From Seminavis robusta (taxonomy: Eukaryota > Bacillariophyta > Bacillariophyceae > Naviculales > Naviculaceae): a stretch of DNA of 64,000 nucleotides. Below the pieces are notes generated by a model that saw only the letters and a program-made list of their open reading frames with translations, was not told where the DNA came from and searched no databases. Of this stretch, positions 19,678 through 29,135 are shown one piece after another. The translations under genes and the position numbers were made by a program. Numbering within the stretch: the stretch's first letter is position 1; each line of letters starts with the position of its first letter. The stretch covers positions 1 through 64,000 of the forward strand of contig CAICTM010000219.1 in assembly GCA_903772945.1 (NCBI GenBank). The letters are read 5' to 3'.

Positions 19678-21468
19678 CTAGACTGGAATGTACCGGTCAG
19701 GCTTTCTGACTTGCCGTCCAGAAAGAGTTGTTGTTGTAAGAACTGTTGTTTGCTGCTGTGTGTCCGTCACAGGTTGTGTCGTCGTCATCTTATTCTTGCC
19801 CTTCGCCTTTGGCTTTGTCGACTTTGGCTTTGTCGACTTTTTCTTGGTGGCCGCCGCCCGTCGACGTTTAATTCTAGGTTTTTCAACTGCCACCCGCCTT
19901 GGCTTCGTCTTCATTTGTTCTGTGATTCTCTGAGATGCAATCGCCGCCATGCGTCTCTTTGATCGTCTCAATGTTGATTGTGCTGTGTCCACATTGTCCT
20001 CCTCGTCGACTCGGTTGTCAACCAGTGGTTCTTCAGCATCAACTTGTTGTTGTTCCTTGACCTCGACCTCGACCAGTGGTTCTTCAGCTTCCACTTGGCC
20101 AGTCATGAATTCGAAATCCGTATTGTCCGAGGCAACGCCTGCCTCCAATCGTAGTGTCTTGTGCCGCCGCATGAATTCCTTGACAATGTGTCCACCATCC
20201 TTCATCAAGGCTGCGAGAATGTCGTTGGGTACCACTCCAAGTAGCACACCATTCATCATTCGCATCTCCAATACAAATGGTTGTTGTCCATGCACACTGA
20301 TCTTGAAGTGTTTCACATGCCACTTTTGAACGTATGGGACCACTGCTGTGCATGTGGGAGCCACCGCTGCTTCGCATGTGATTGTGGCATCAGATGCCAT
20401 CTTGTTGTCGTCGACGGTCGAGACTTTTTCTATTGCCTCGATGTCTTTAGTTGTTGTTGGTTGTTGTTCTTCTACTTCTACATGTGCTGCATCTTCCATG
20501 CAGACGTCCTTGACCTTGCGATAGACAAATCGTCGTTTGGCAATCTGTTCTCGCGTATTCAAGGTGCAAATTTCGTCGTTGGCATTGCGCTGAATGCCTC
20601 CGAGATGCAAGTGGCACATGGCGAGTTCGAACATGTAAAGGTTCTTTTCGTTGACCATGAACCAGTGGGCGACTCGCTTGTCGTTTCCTTTCTTCGCCTG
20701 GATGAAACGAACAAGTCCCTCGAGGTCTTGATGCACAGCATCAATTTGAATGTACAGTTGGGCTTGTTGTAGGTACGCTTTGTCACTTTGGAACCATTTG
20801 TTGTTGGTGATCCATTTGGCCACTTGTTGGTATCCGTACTCTTGAATCAACTGCACGAGATCCAAGACGCGTTCGTGGGGTGTTTGTGTGCCGACGGAAA
20901 TGAATTGTTGTTGGGCTTCTTGCCAGAATTCGTATTGGGCCTGTGGCACATGTTTCTTCATGTCTCGATAGACACGACGGTTCTCAGCTTGTTCGCTCTC
21001 GTCAGAAGAGTACCCCACTACAGTGTTGACGGGAGCAAAGGATAAACGGTTTCCATTGCTTCGTTCGGTGTCTTGACTGTAATGGGTCTTCCAGCGAGCG
21101 TTGGCTGATTGACTGGATTGGATGCGACAACCTTTGGGCTGGTGCTGGTTGTTGTCGTATCCGTAGTGACCATGCTGATCCGCAGGAACCAGGGAAAGGT
21201 CGTAGGCACCTAGGTAGCGACCGTGCTGCTGGAACTCCACATCAGGATGCGCTCCATGCAACAGTGCAGCGGTTTCGACGAGTGTCTTGTCCAACTCGTC
21301 CAGTTGGAATGTTGGGACTTCCTCTGCCGCAGGAACATCCTTGTTGTTGTTGTTGCCCGTCATCTCCTTGGCGACCTGGAGAACGGGGGTCTTCTTGGTG
21401 TTGCTGTTGTTGTTGTCGGTGGTCCATGACCACGTGAGCAGCTTGATGATAGAAGAAGAGAACTTCAT
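19678..21468 (-). CDS. Orphan 596-residue protein with basic C-terminal tail
   Basis: Single exon, 596 residues, no known domain recognised. Residues about 190-310 look alpha-helical and folded (RRVYRDMKKHVPQAQYEFW, LDLVQLIQEYGYQQVAKWI, ELAMCHLHLGGIQ). A second folded stretch around 385-450 has WHVKHFKISVHGQQPFVLEM and GVVPNDILAALMKDGGHIV. The tail (about 500-596) is strongly basic, with RRSKRRMAAIA, KPRIKRRRAAATKKK and three KPKxK repeats, and ends SGRQVRKPDRYIPV. SGRxVRKPxRY-type motifs occur in chromatin-associated and in retroelement integrase-derived proteins. A nuclear, nucleic-acid-binding role is likely from the tail. The short hydrophobic N-terminus (IIKLLTWSW) is not a convincing signal peptide. 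Confidence 0.7.
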   Translation of the reverse strand: MKFSSSIIKLLTWSWTTDNNNSNTKKTPVLQVAKEMTGNNNNKDVPAAEEVPTFQLDELDKTLVETAALLHGAHPDVEFQQHGRYLGAYDLSLVPADQHGHYGYDNNQHQPKGCRIQSSQSANARWKTHYSQDTERSNGNRLSFAPVNTVVGYSSDESEQAENRRVYRDMKKHVPQAQYEFWQEAQQQFISVGTQTPHERVLDLVQLIQEYGYQQVAKWITNNKWFQSDKAYLQQAQLYIQIDAVHQDLEGLVRFIQAKKGNDKRVAHWFMVNEKNLYMFELAMCHLHLGGIQRNANDEICTLNTREQIAKRRFVYRKVKDVCMEDAAHVEVEEQQPTTTKDIEAIEKVSTVDDNKMASDATITCEAAVAPTCTAVVPYVQKWHVKHFKISVHGQQPFVLEMRMMNGVLLGVVPNDILAALMKDGGHIVKEFMRRHKTLRLEAGVASDNTDFEFMTGQVEAEEPLVEVEVKEQQQVDAEEPLVDNRVDEEDNVDTAQSTLRRSKRRMAAIASQRITEQMKTKPRRVAVEKPRIKRRRAAATKKKSTKPKSTKPKAKGKNKMTTTQPVTDTQQQTTVLTTTTLSGRQVRKPDRYIPV

Positions 21469-22183
21469 TTTGCAATTGATAGGTATTGAATAGAAGATTG
21501 GTAGAAAGGTAAAAATAGACTTGAATAAGGTCTGGGGGGGTTGATCTGGCCTAGGCTTATCAACAATCGCGAAAGTCTTCCTTGTTCGGTTGGGTATGCA
21601 ACTCTAGCAATCCGGTTGAACAAAAAAGTGAGCTCATCATGGTGACCTCCAAATCGGGATGACAGATTCTGCCAGATGTTTGGGATGACAGATTCTGCCA
21701 GATGAAAAACGACTGATGATGAGCACTAACTGATGCAATGATGAGCACTGATTTCATGCTCTATACTACCCAACAACACACTTCATGGGCTTCACAGAGC
21801 TTGGTTAGTGTTGTCGTTGTCTGTGATTGGTTAGTGTTGTCGTCGCTTGGCGGTCGATGGTGTCTGTTGTTGCGGTGCTGCGGAGGCTTCGCGGAGGTTG
21901 CTGCGGAGTCTCGACTGATTCACGACTGAAAGAGTTAAGGGAAAGACACAAAAAAGACTGCTTACACGACTTTTAAACCTTAACCTTCCATGCGTGAGTT
22001 CATTCCTGCGGAGGGTCTGCGTGCTTTTTCCCAGCTCGATCGGCTTATCGACCACCACCGCTCCCTCAACCATCCCACCATGACGAGCATTGACGACCAC
22101 TCAGAATCTCAAGGTCGTTGCGTGGTCGTCCCCTCCCTTTTGCGGTTACTTGTGCTGCATGCAGTAAATAATTAAGAAAGACA
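21469..22183. promoter_or_regulatory. Divergent intergenic region with a 26-bp period direct repeat
   Basis: GGGATGACAGATTCTGCCAG (followed by ATG) occurs at 21656-21678 and again at 21682-21704. ATGATGAGCACT also occurs twice just after. No gene seen. Confidence 0.4.
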
Positions 22184-22618
22184 ATGGAACAAGCAGAATA
22201 CCAATCTTACCGAGGCTTGCATACCTTGTCGTCCGCGACAGTGTTTGGATTTTTGCAAGGAGCCATGATGGGAGCCGTCTGGGGCTGCTTCACACCCTAC
22301 TATCCCATGGGATCACTGGAAGCCATACGGCAAGCCAACACGGGGCAGTTTCGTCCGGCACCCGTCTTTGGATCGATGGGGTCCGTCACTTCCAATGCAC
22401 TGTGGTTGGGATCCATATTGGCGGTCCAACGATTGGGGGCCAGCACGGCCGAATTGACACGGAAAAAGACGGATGTTTGGAATGATCTATTCGGGGTGGC
22501 GTGTGTCTTTCCCTACGGAAAGCTTTTCCTCGATACCGAACGAAAAGTGATTCTACACAATCGAGCCATCGCTGGATTGATTGTACTCTCCACAGCGTAT
22601 ACCAGCTTTATTGCATAA
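22184..22618 (+). CDS. Tim17/Tim22/Tim23-family-type small membrane protein
   Basis: 144 residues with four likely membrane segments: about 20-38 (GFLQGAMMGAVWGCF), 68-84 (SNALWLGSILAVQ), 100-118 (DLFGVACVFPYGKLF) and 126-143 (AIAGLIVLSTAYTSF). Two features match the Tim17/22/23 fold: the Gly-spaced first helix (GxxxGxxxG) and the loop signature R-x-K-x-D-x-x-N-x-x-x-G, here RKKTDVWNDLFG shifted by one position. The family includes the TIM translocase channels and complex I subunit NDUFA11, all in the mitochondrial inner membrane. The length fits a single such domain. No presequence is seen, as is usual for the family. The exact orthologue cannot be told. Confidence 0.6.
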   Translation: MEQAEYQSYRGLHTLSSATVFGFLQGAMMGAVWGCFTPYYPMGSLEAIRQANTGQFRPAPVFGSMGSVTSNALWLGSILAVQRLGASTAELTRKKTDVWNDLFGVACVFPYGKLFLDTERKVILHNRAIAGLIVLSTAYTSFIA

Positions 22619-23794
22619 ATGCTTCTACTAGTCTAGTTAGATAGAATTCATCAAAACCAAATCTATCTCTAATGCATGGTGGCCACCGTATATCCATGTC
22701 ACCATGGAGGCACATTTCCCATGCCAGTTCTTTCACGCTGTAGATAATGCCTGCCTCTACCAACGTAGAAACAAAAGGGATCCTGGGAGCAATGCACTAC
22801 CATGTTTCATGGCTGGCGAATGGTTGGCTACCCAAATTATTAGCCATGTCATGCTTTTGGGAAATTCTCACAACTACAGCCACATAGATTGATTAGTTCC
22901 ATAGCGGACTGACAGGTTGCTCATTGGAACAGCATAGGCAGCTCCCACCAAACGGTTTCATTACATGTGGCGAGAGTACTACAGTATTTATGACACACAT
23001 AATCTATCAGGGATTGCTCCCAGATGGCTGAGGACGCGTTCAACCAGACCAAGCTGGTCAAGCTGTCCAACAAAGTAGTTCCTTGGGAAGGATCCAAAAT
23101 AAGTTGGTATTTTGCAGTTCAAGCTCCTCACAAGGCTGGCTAGACAACAAACTAATTTCTGGTGCAATGAATGAAGCCCGAAAAAAGGCAGGTTGTCATT
23201 GATACACAACTTCTGTTGCTGTGTGAGTTGGGGAAGCAGCTCTTGCTCTACCGGTAGTACCACAGCAGTCTGCCCTCTATAAGTTGTTGGAACCAATGAG
23301 CAGTACGGTAAGGTACTTTCAGATCTGGCATGAGAAGACAAGCAACTCACGGGACATCTTTGATAACTCTGCAAGGCAGTGCCAGTGATGAGGTTGCTTG
23401 TTCTACAAAAAGTGGTACAACTCCCTTATTCTAAAGTACATGTGCATAGAGGATCCATCACCACACAAGCTTCGTTCATGGTACTGACTTACTAGCTAGC
23501 TTTGTCAACAATCTAATCTCAGTTCTTGCTTGGAAGATCATTACTTTCCCCGAGCTTTGTAGCTGGCAACACTTTGGATGCAGGGAAGGACAAACAGTTC
23601 ACAGTCAAGACATATAGGGATGACCGTTCCAGCAATCGACGCCTTCTCGGCATATGGTTGGCTACCTAGCTAGCTGTGTGATACTACTTGTTCATGTTAT
23701 GTAGTGAGTAGTATTTGTTCATTATTTGTTCATGTTATGTATGTACTCGATGATGCAAAATCTACAGTAGCTTGGCCCATGGCTGCTCATTCAT
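22619..23794. other. Intergenic, 1.2 kb, nothing recognised
   Basis: No supported frame. A small direct repeat TTGTTCATGTTATGTA occurs twice at about 23688-23740. Confidence 0.4.
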
Positions 23795-24499
23795 TCATGC
23801 GGCTGTGCACGAGTGACGCTTGGGTGTTCCACTGCTGTTGTGACGAACGACAATCGAAGGCGGTCGTCGTGTGCGCTTAATGTGGGCCAGTGGTTGTTTC
23901 GTCTCATTGGTGGTGGACTTGCACGACGACCTTCGGTTTGCTCTGTCAGCAGTAGCAGAAGTGTTGCTACTCGTTTGTTTCAAAAAGATGCGTGTGGGAA
24001 CCGAAGAGGCTCGTGGTGGCAGCGGCTTCTTTTGTCGAGAGGAAAGCTGTCTGCGGTTGTCACGTCGTCGTTGTCTTCGGTAGTTGCTGTGAAAGACTTG
24101 CTCTTCATCATCATCTTCTTCTTCTTGCTGCTGCTGGAGTTGTAGACTCCTGACGCTATTGCCGTGAATGGCTTCAGTCAAGCTAAAGGATGGCGCTTGT
24201 GGTTGTTGAGCAACTTCGTCCAATTCCTTCAGTGCCAATTCGATGGAATCACTGAGTCGTTCCATGGCTTGGTCCTTGCTGCGATGAATGGGATTGCGAA
24301 ACCAGGTAGTCTGAGGTAGCGGCACGTCCATATCTACAAGCTTCTTCACTTGTTTGCGGTTGTTATTGACATAGTACACAAAGGACATGTCGCAGTCGCC
24401 CAACATTGAGCTCATGCTCTCTTCGGCACTGCTAGTAGAACTGCTCAATCGGGGCTCGCCTGCAGTAGTGGTGGGTGTGGAGAAATCGACAACCATCAT
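23795..24499 (-). CDS. Orphan 234-residue Arg/Gln-rich protein
   Basis: Single exon, no known domain. A short conserved-looking segment, CDMSFVYYVNNNRKQVKKLVDMDVPLPQ (described in two parts here: CDMSFVYYVNNNR and KKLVDMDVPLPQ), is followed by a helix with DSIELALKELDEVA. The second half is low complexity: LQLQQQQEEEDDDEE, then RRQRRRDNRRQ, and several basic Ser/Thr/Pro stretches. The composition suggests a nuclear or RNA-associated disordered protein, but this is weak. Start is ATG at 24499. Confidence 0.5.
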   Translation of the reverse strand: MMVVDFSTPTTTAGEPRLSSSTSSAEESMSSMLGDCDMSFVYYVNNNRKQVKKLVDMDVPLPQTTWFRNPIHRSKDQAMERLSDSIELALKELDEVAQQPQAPSFSLTEAIHGNSVRSLQLQQQQEEEDDDEEQVFHSNYRRQRRRDNRRQLSSRQKKPLPPRASSVPTRIFLKQTSSNTSATADRANRRSSCKSTTNETKQPLAHIKRTRRPPSIVVRHNSSGTPKRHSCTAA

Positions 24500-27400
24500 G
24501 GTATGGTGGATGTAGATGAAATAGCTTGTGTTTTTGGGTAGCGTGGGCTGCTCAAGATTTTTTTTATGACCAGACTCAAATCAAATCCGATGGATGTGAT
24601 GAGATTGCCGAGGAGCGAGCGGGTTTTGGTACGATACCTGAATGGCGCTTGGCTGCTGCTTTGCTTGATATGATACCCTCTCTGTGTTTCGTCAGCGCCT
24701 CTGTGTTTCAGGGGTTGACTGGGTGCTAAACTACCGGTACCAGTTGGCTGGAGACTGCGTAGGAAAGCGGTTGACTTCACTAGATTTCTTGCAGACGAAA
24801 GATCTGGTACAGCCACAATACGGTACCAGAACAGTTCCAGTGTAAAACTACAGTCAATCCTACAGTCAATTTCAACCGTAAGGCCATTCCATCAACCGAC
24901 TGACACTGGTACAGAACAGCTTCGTTTACAGGGAAATGAACTGCTTTAGGTACACGTAGTCCAGTAAAACACACTCTGTCAGTCTGTCAGTAGTTGCAGC
25001 ATTCGGCCACTGACTCGGGTTCACCGAATGACCTGAGAGGCGGGAAATAATCTTCTGCAAAACCAATCGGTCTTGCCAGTCCGAAATTTCATCTAAAGCG
25101 CCCCTGCACTCCATCAGCTACCATTGGCTACGAGAGCTATGCATAGTGGAGAATCGATGGGGGCAGGATTGGCGCCTCAATCAAACAACTAAGGATAAAG
25201 GGGGGTTTAGAGTAGGGAGGTTATCTACCGTATGACTAGCTATGTGCGCGGGGCTCAGAACAGCCGAGGTTGAAGGTACCGTAGCAAGGCGTTGTAAGGT
25301 AATCTTGGCTTGGGGAGCAGAAGCAACAAAGGGCTGGAAGCAGGCACCTGTACTGGTACGCAGCCAAACGGTAACGTCGTATTTTGGGCGCCTAATCAAG
25401 AAAAAGTTGTATCAAATGATACTAGTACCAACCTCTAGCTAATAATTAATGATAGAGGTTAGCAAATCCTGAACCTCTGTTCGTCACTGTGCTTGAGAAT
25501 TAGAATGAAGCTCCTTCCAAGGTAGATCTACTGCTGGCAGCTAAAACTACCCGATGACATAATCTATCTTTTAGGGGCTAACCGGCTATCCTTTCAACGA
25601 AGGTTTTACCGTAGGGAACCGAAACTCATTTGTTTCTCGGTTTGAATTTTCCTCAACTCTGGCTGGAAATACTTCCCGATGCTCAGAATGTCAGCGTAGT
25701 CGTAAAGGCCGAATGGAAACAATGATCTTACGTTGCTCTGAGAAATCTGATTTAACCACAGTCTTGGGCATAAACCCAAAAGGGCCCTTCCTGTCAATCT
25801 TGAAGTTAGAAGACGAGAACATCATCTACTGACCACTCTACACTGCCTTCTCCTTCTTTGTCACCTTTTGGCCGAAACATGGTTGAAACTCCGGGGTAGC
25901 ATTGATTTTGGCCACTGTGACTCCCTGAGAAATTCCGGTTTTAATCAATGTGGCATTCATGACCCAGCGGTACGGCATTGTAGTTCACCATTCTGAGTAG
26001 CTTTGTTAATTCCTCTGACGACTAGAGTCATGGTGATGCGTAGACGAGATATTGATTGAAGATCTCCTTGAATCCAATGTCTTACAAATGACTGCATCGA
26101 GCGTGTGTGCTTGAGTGTTCATGGTTCATGGTAGCGAGATGTGCAGTCGGCAACTCATTAGGTGAACAACAAGAGTAAGAGATACATGTTTCCAAAGGAG
26201 AATGGGAGGTTGTCCCCTGAGTTCCGGCATTCCAGAGTGGGCATCTGTTGGATGTCCGGCAAGCAAAATTATTTGATGATGATCGTTGATTGTTGCATCT
26301 TCAACAGAACTGTACTGTAGCAGGCCTGTGCAGGGTTCTTCTATTTTTTGCTGTTGCCATGTTCCCATGATGATTATTAGCACCATCGAAATGGGCTTCC
26401 CCTTGACTGTACCAGCAATCCACGTTGTGCTGTGCTGTACATGATGTAAAAAGGAGACCGCCTACGAAGCAATCAACTGACCGCCAATAAAGGTGAACCG
26501 AAAGAAGGATGTCAATATGTTTCAGTTTGTTATGATGTATGTGTTCATGGGAATGATCTACAATACCGTTCTGTCGTGGCGAGTGTCGAATGGTGAGGGC
26601 TGATTGTTGAAGTGCAGGGTTCTTCTATTTGCTGGTACATCAAAAATCGACGTTGTGCTGGAAGCCCAAGAAGCAAGAAGCAATCGTCAGACCAGACCAC
26701 CAAGGACATGTGCACTGATAGAAGGATGCCAAGGTGTTTCAGTTTACCAGCTAGTAGCTAGCTAGACTATGTAGTGTTCTGCTTCAAAAAGAAGCAACCA
26801 TTCACGTGGTCAATGGAACGTAACACATCCAGAATCTAAAAAGGATCATGGGTGTGGCTTTTTACAGGCTAGCTATTCGATGACATTGTCATGGTGTCTA
26901 AGAAGCTAAGAAGTCAACACCTGTCGGGGTTCTGCCTCGAGAGAGAAGCAAACACAATGTCATGTAAAAGCCTAGCTAGTAGAGCCTGGCTGCAAGAACA
27001 TCTTGGCTATCCCCTCGCCGGAAGGTACAGTCCTCCACCCTGCCACGACCGCTTTCCTGCCTGATCGATGAAACTGGGCAAGTACTAGTAGACTAACGAG
27101 CCTCATCAACCGGAAGGCAAAGGCAGGGCACGAGTGGAAAGAAGCAAAGATGCAATCTGCTGCCTTCAGTGCATTTATCTACAGGTAGTTATTGATGCGG
27201 TCTACTGGAGGTGTTATTGTGTCGTTGTTGGACTGTAACCGGCTCCAGATGGCTCTTGTAATCTTACTCAGTGGCAAGCAATGGCTGGCTGCAGCTGGGT
27301 GGAACCAACTAGTACTGTCGCTTGCTCGTTCCAACAGTTCCTTGCTTTTGGCGTCTCTTCTTTGCAGTAAGAGCCACTCACCGCATGTGGGCCAGGCCAG

Positions 27401-28273
27401 CAAGGATTCATTTCGTTTTTGGCTGGCTAGAGCTAGCACTCCTGCCACTGATCATGCACACTCACTGCTGGCTGATAGACACACCGCCTAGGTTGAAACG
27501 GAAGATTGACTGACTGTAGGGGTAGTGTTTGGGGGCTCCCGTCTAGACTACTCTAGCGACTGTACAGCAAAGTTTGCTCCGACTGAAACAATCACAGCAA
27601 CTGGACGACGCACGAAGTGATAGATAAAAGGTGCCCGACAAAATGGGTAGCTGCTTTATCTAGTGAGAGCTTCTTACTGCTCATTATGCATTTTGGTGGC
27701 TGGTTACTTCAGTCGAAAACGAAAAATAACTAGTACCGGTAACAAAGGCTGCTGGTTGCTAACATAACTATAATGCTTGTAGCCTCTATTTTAGCTAGCA
27801 CCATGCACCGTGCTTGCTACATGTACCGCATTGCCTTCGGCCCTCAAGCCCTCGCTTCAGCCGACACAGGAACCAATTTTGTGACTTGTGACTTGCTTGT
27901 GACCTCAATGGATTTTGGTATTTTTTCCACAGTGGTACCGGTACCGGTACTTAGGGACCTTAGCACGGCTCAAATTGTTAAATCCTTTACTCTAAGTATC
28001 TTTTGTGACGTGTCTGTATCTTTTTTGGTGGACCTTCACTTCACCCAAATCACATTTCACCAGCTTTCAACCAAATCCTGCAAACTGCAAACTACCACCC
28101 AGGTGTTGTAGACTCTCTGGTTTCAAAAAGATTTTTCAACGAAGCTCCCTTACAGCTCGAAAATTGGTCTCGCAGGTAGCACCAGCACCAGCACTAGCTA
28201 GCTGTAGTACCGACACGAAGTTTTTTTCAGACTGGCAGCACAGGTCTTTCTCGCCTCACGAGATCATCAGAGA
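24500..28273. other. Gene-poor region of 3.8 kb with old duplications
   Basis: Many frames of 60-110 codons, none with a domain. Contains a dispersed repeat at 25194-25230 that recurs near 34035 and a degenerate direct duplication around 26320-26750. CTAGCTAG words occur at 26753-26765 and 28196, and GTACCGGTACCGGTAC at about 27942-27957. Confidence 0.45.
26316..26750 (+). repeat. Degenerate direct duplication, about 285 bp apart
   Basis: GCAGGGTTCTTCTATTTTTTGCTG near 26329 and GCAGGGTTCTTCTATTTGCTGG near 26613 start two related blocks. Each then has a CGACGTTGTGCTG or CCACGTTGTGCTG word, GAAGCAATC, and GAAGGATGYCAAKRTGTTTCAGTTT. The copies are clearly diverged. Confidence 0.5.
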
Positions 28274-28864
28274 ATGCCACAACTTTTCGTTGTGGTATCT
28301 ACCCATGGGGCTAAGGCGGCTAGCGAAACCAATGCATCGTTGGGGAAGGATTCACTGCGGATGGATGTTGTCAAATCAAACGATGACGGCCGTGCCGTAC
28401 TCGTAGAAACCACAAAAGCAGACCCGACAACAAACAGAACATGTTTATCATCTGCTGGCGATTCAGTAACCAAGTGGAAAGTTCTGTTCCCAGAACCCAA
28501 CAAGCTCGATAAATTTACAAGTCCAATTCGAGGGGATCCTCTGTACTTCCTGGTCTATTTCTACATTAAGCAAGATTGCGTACACGATTTCATAGATCTG
28601 CTGTTAGAAGAAGCAGCCTTGGTACACGAGCTTGAAAAGGGCTGCGTTCGTTTTGATTTGTGGCAATCATTGGACAATCCCACTGACTTTGTCGTATTGG
28701 AATCGGTCGCAGATTGGGCCGCGATTGAAGAGCACAGAGCGTTTCCTCATTATCAAAAGGCGCGGGCCGCCTTGGAAAATATGCAAGCCAAACCACGGTC
28801 TCACGACAAGGGATACAAAGTCCTCCACTCTGTTGGTGCCAATAACTTGTCGACCAGTAACTGA
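28274..28864 (+). CDS. ABM-domain (antibiotic biosynthesis monooxygenase-like) protein, possibly tandem
   Basis: 196 residues. The C-terminal half (about 90-175) is a dimeric alpha-beta barrel of the ABM type: LYFLVYFYIKQD, a helix VHDFIDLLLEEAALVHE, EKGCVRFDLWQS, then FVVLESVADWAAIEEHRAFPHYQKAR. Family members are small cofactor-independent oxygenases or quinone/haem-degrading enzymes; many are stress-related with unknown substrate. The N-terminal half carries LRMDVVKSNDDGRAVLVETTKAD and VTKWK, which match the second half of an ABM domain, so I read this as a degenerate tandem pair. No targeting peptide is evident. Start is ATG at 28274; no in-frame alternative was preferred. Confidence 0.75.
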   Translation: MPQLFVVVSTHGAKAASETNASLGKDSLRMDVVKSNDDGRAVLVETTKADPTTNRTCLSSAGDSVTKWKVLFPEPNKLDKFTSPIRGDPLYFLVYFYIKQDCVHDFIDLLLEEAALVHELEKGCVRFDLWQSLDNPTDFVVLESVADWAAIEEHRAFPHYQKARAALENMQAKPRSHDKGYKVLHSVGANNLSTSN

Positions 28865-29135
28865 GGCGGCAGCCGTTAAGTTCCGAGTCAAATGCATGCA
28901 TGCATCCAATTCAACAGGATCATGTAGGTGACAACCCACCTGTCAAAAAAGAGTCTTACAGTCTCTTCCATTTTTCCAGACATTTGTTCAACGGTGGCGC
29001 GTGGATTCAGCCATCCCCCACAAAATACTCCGTGACATTTGTCACTATTCGGTAACTCCTGACTTTGAGAGATGCGAAGTACCATTCTCGCATGTTTTCG
29101 GGTAGCGTATTGTTGCTGCTTGCTTGCATTAGTAA

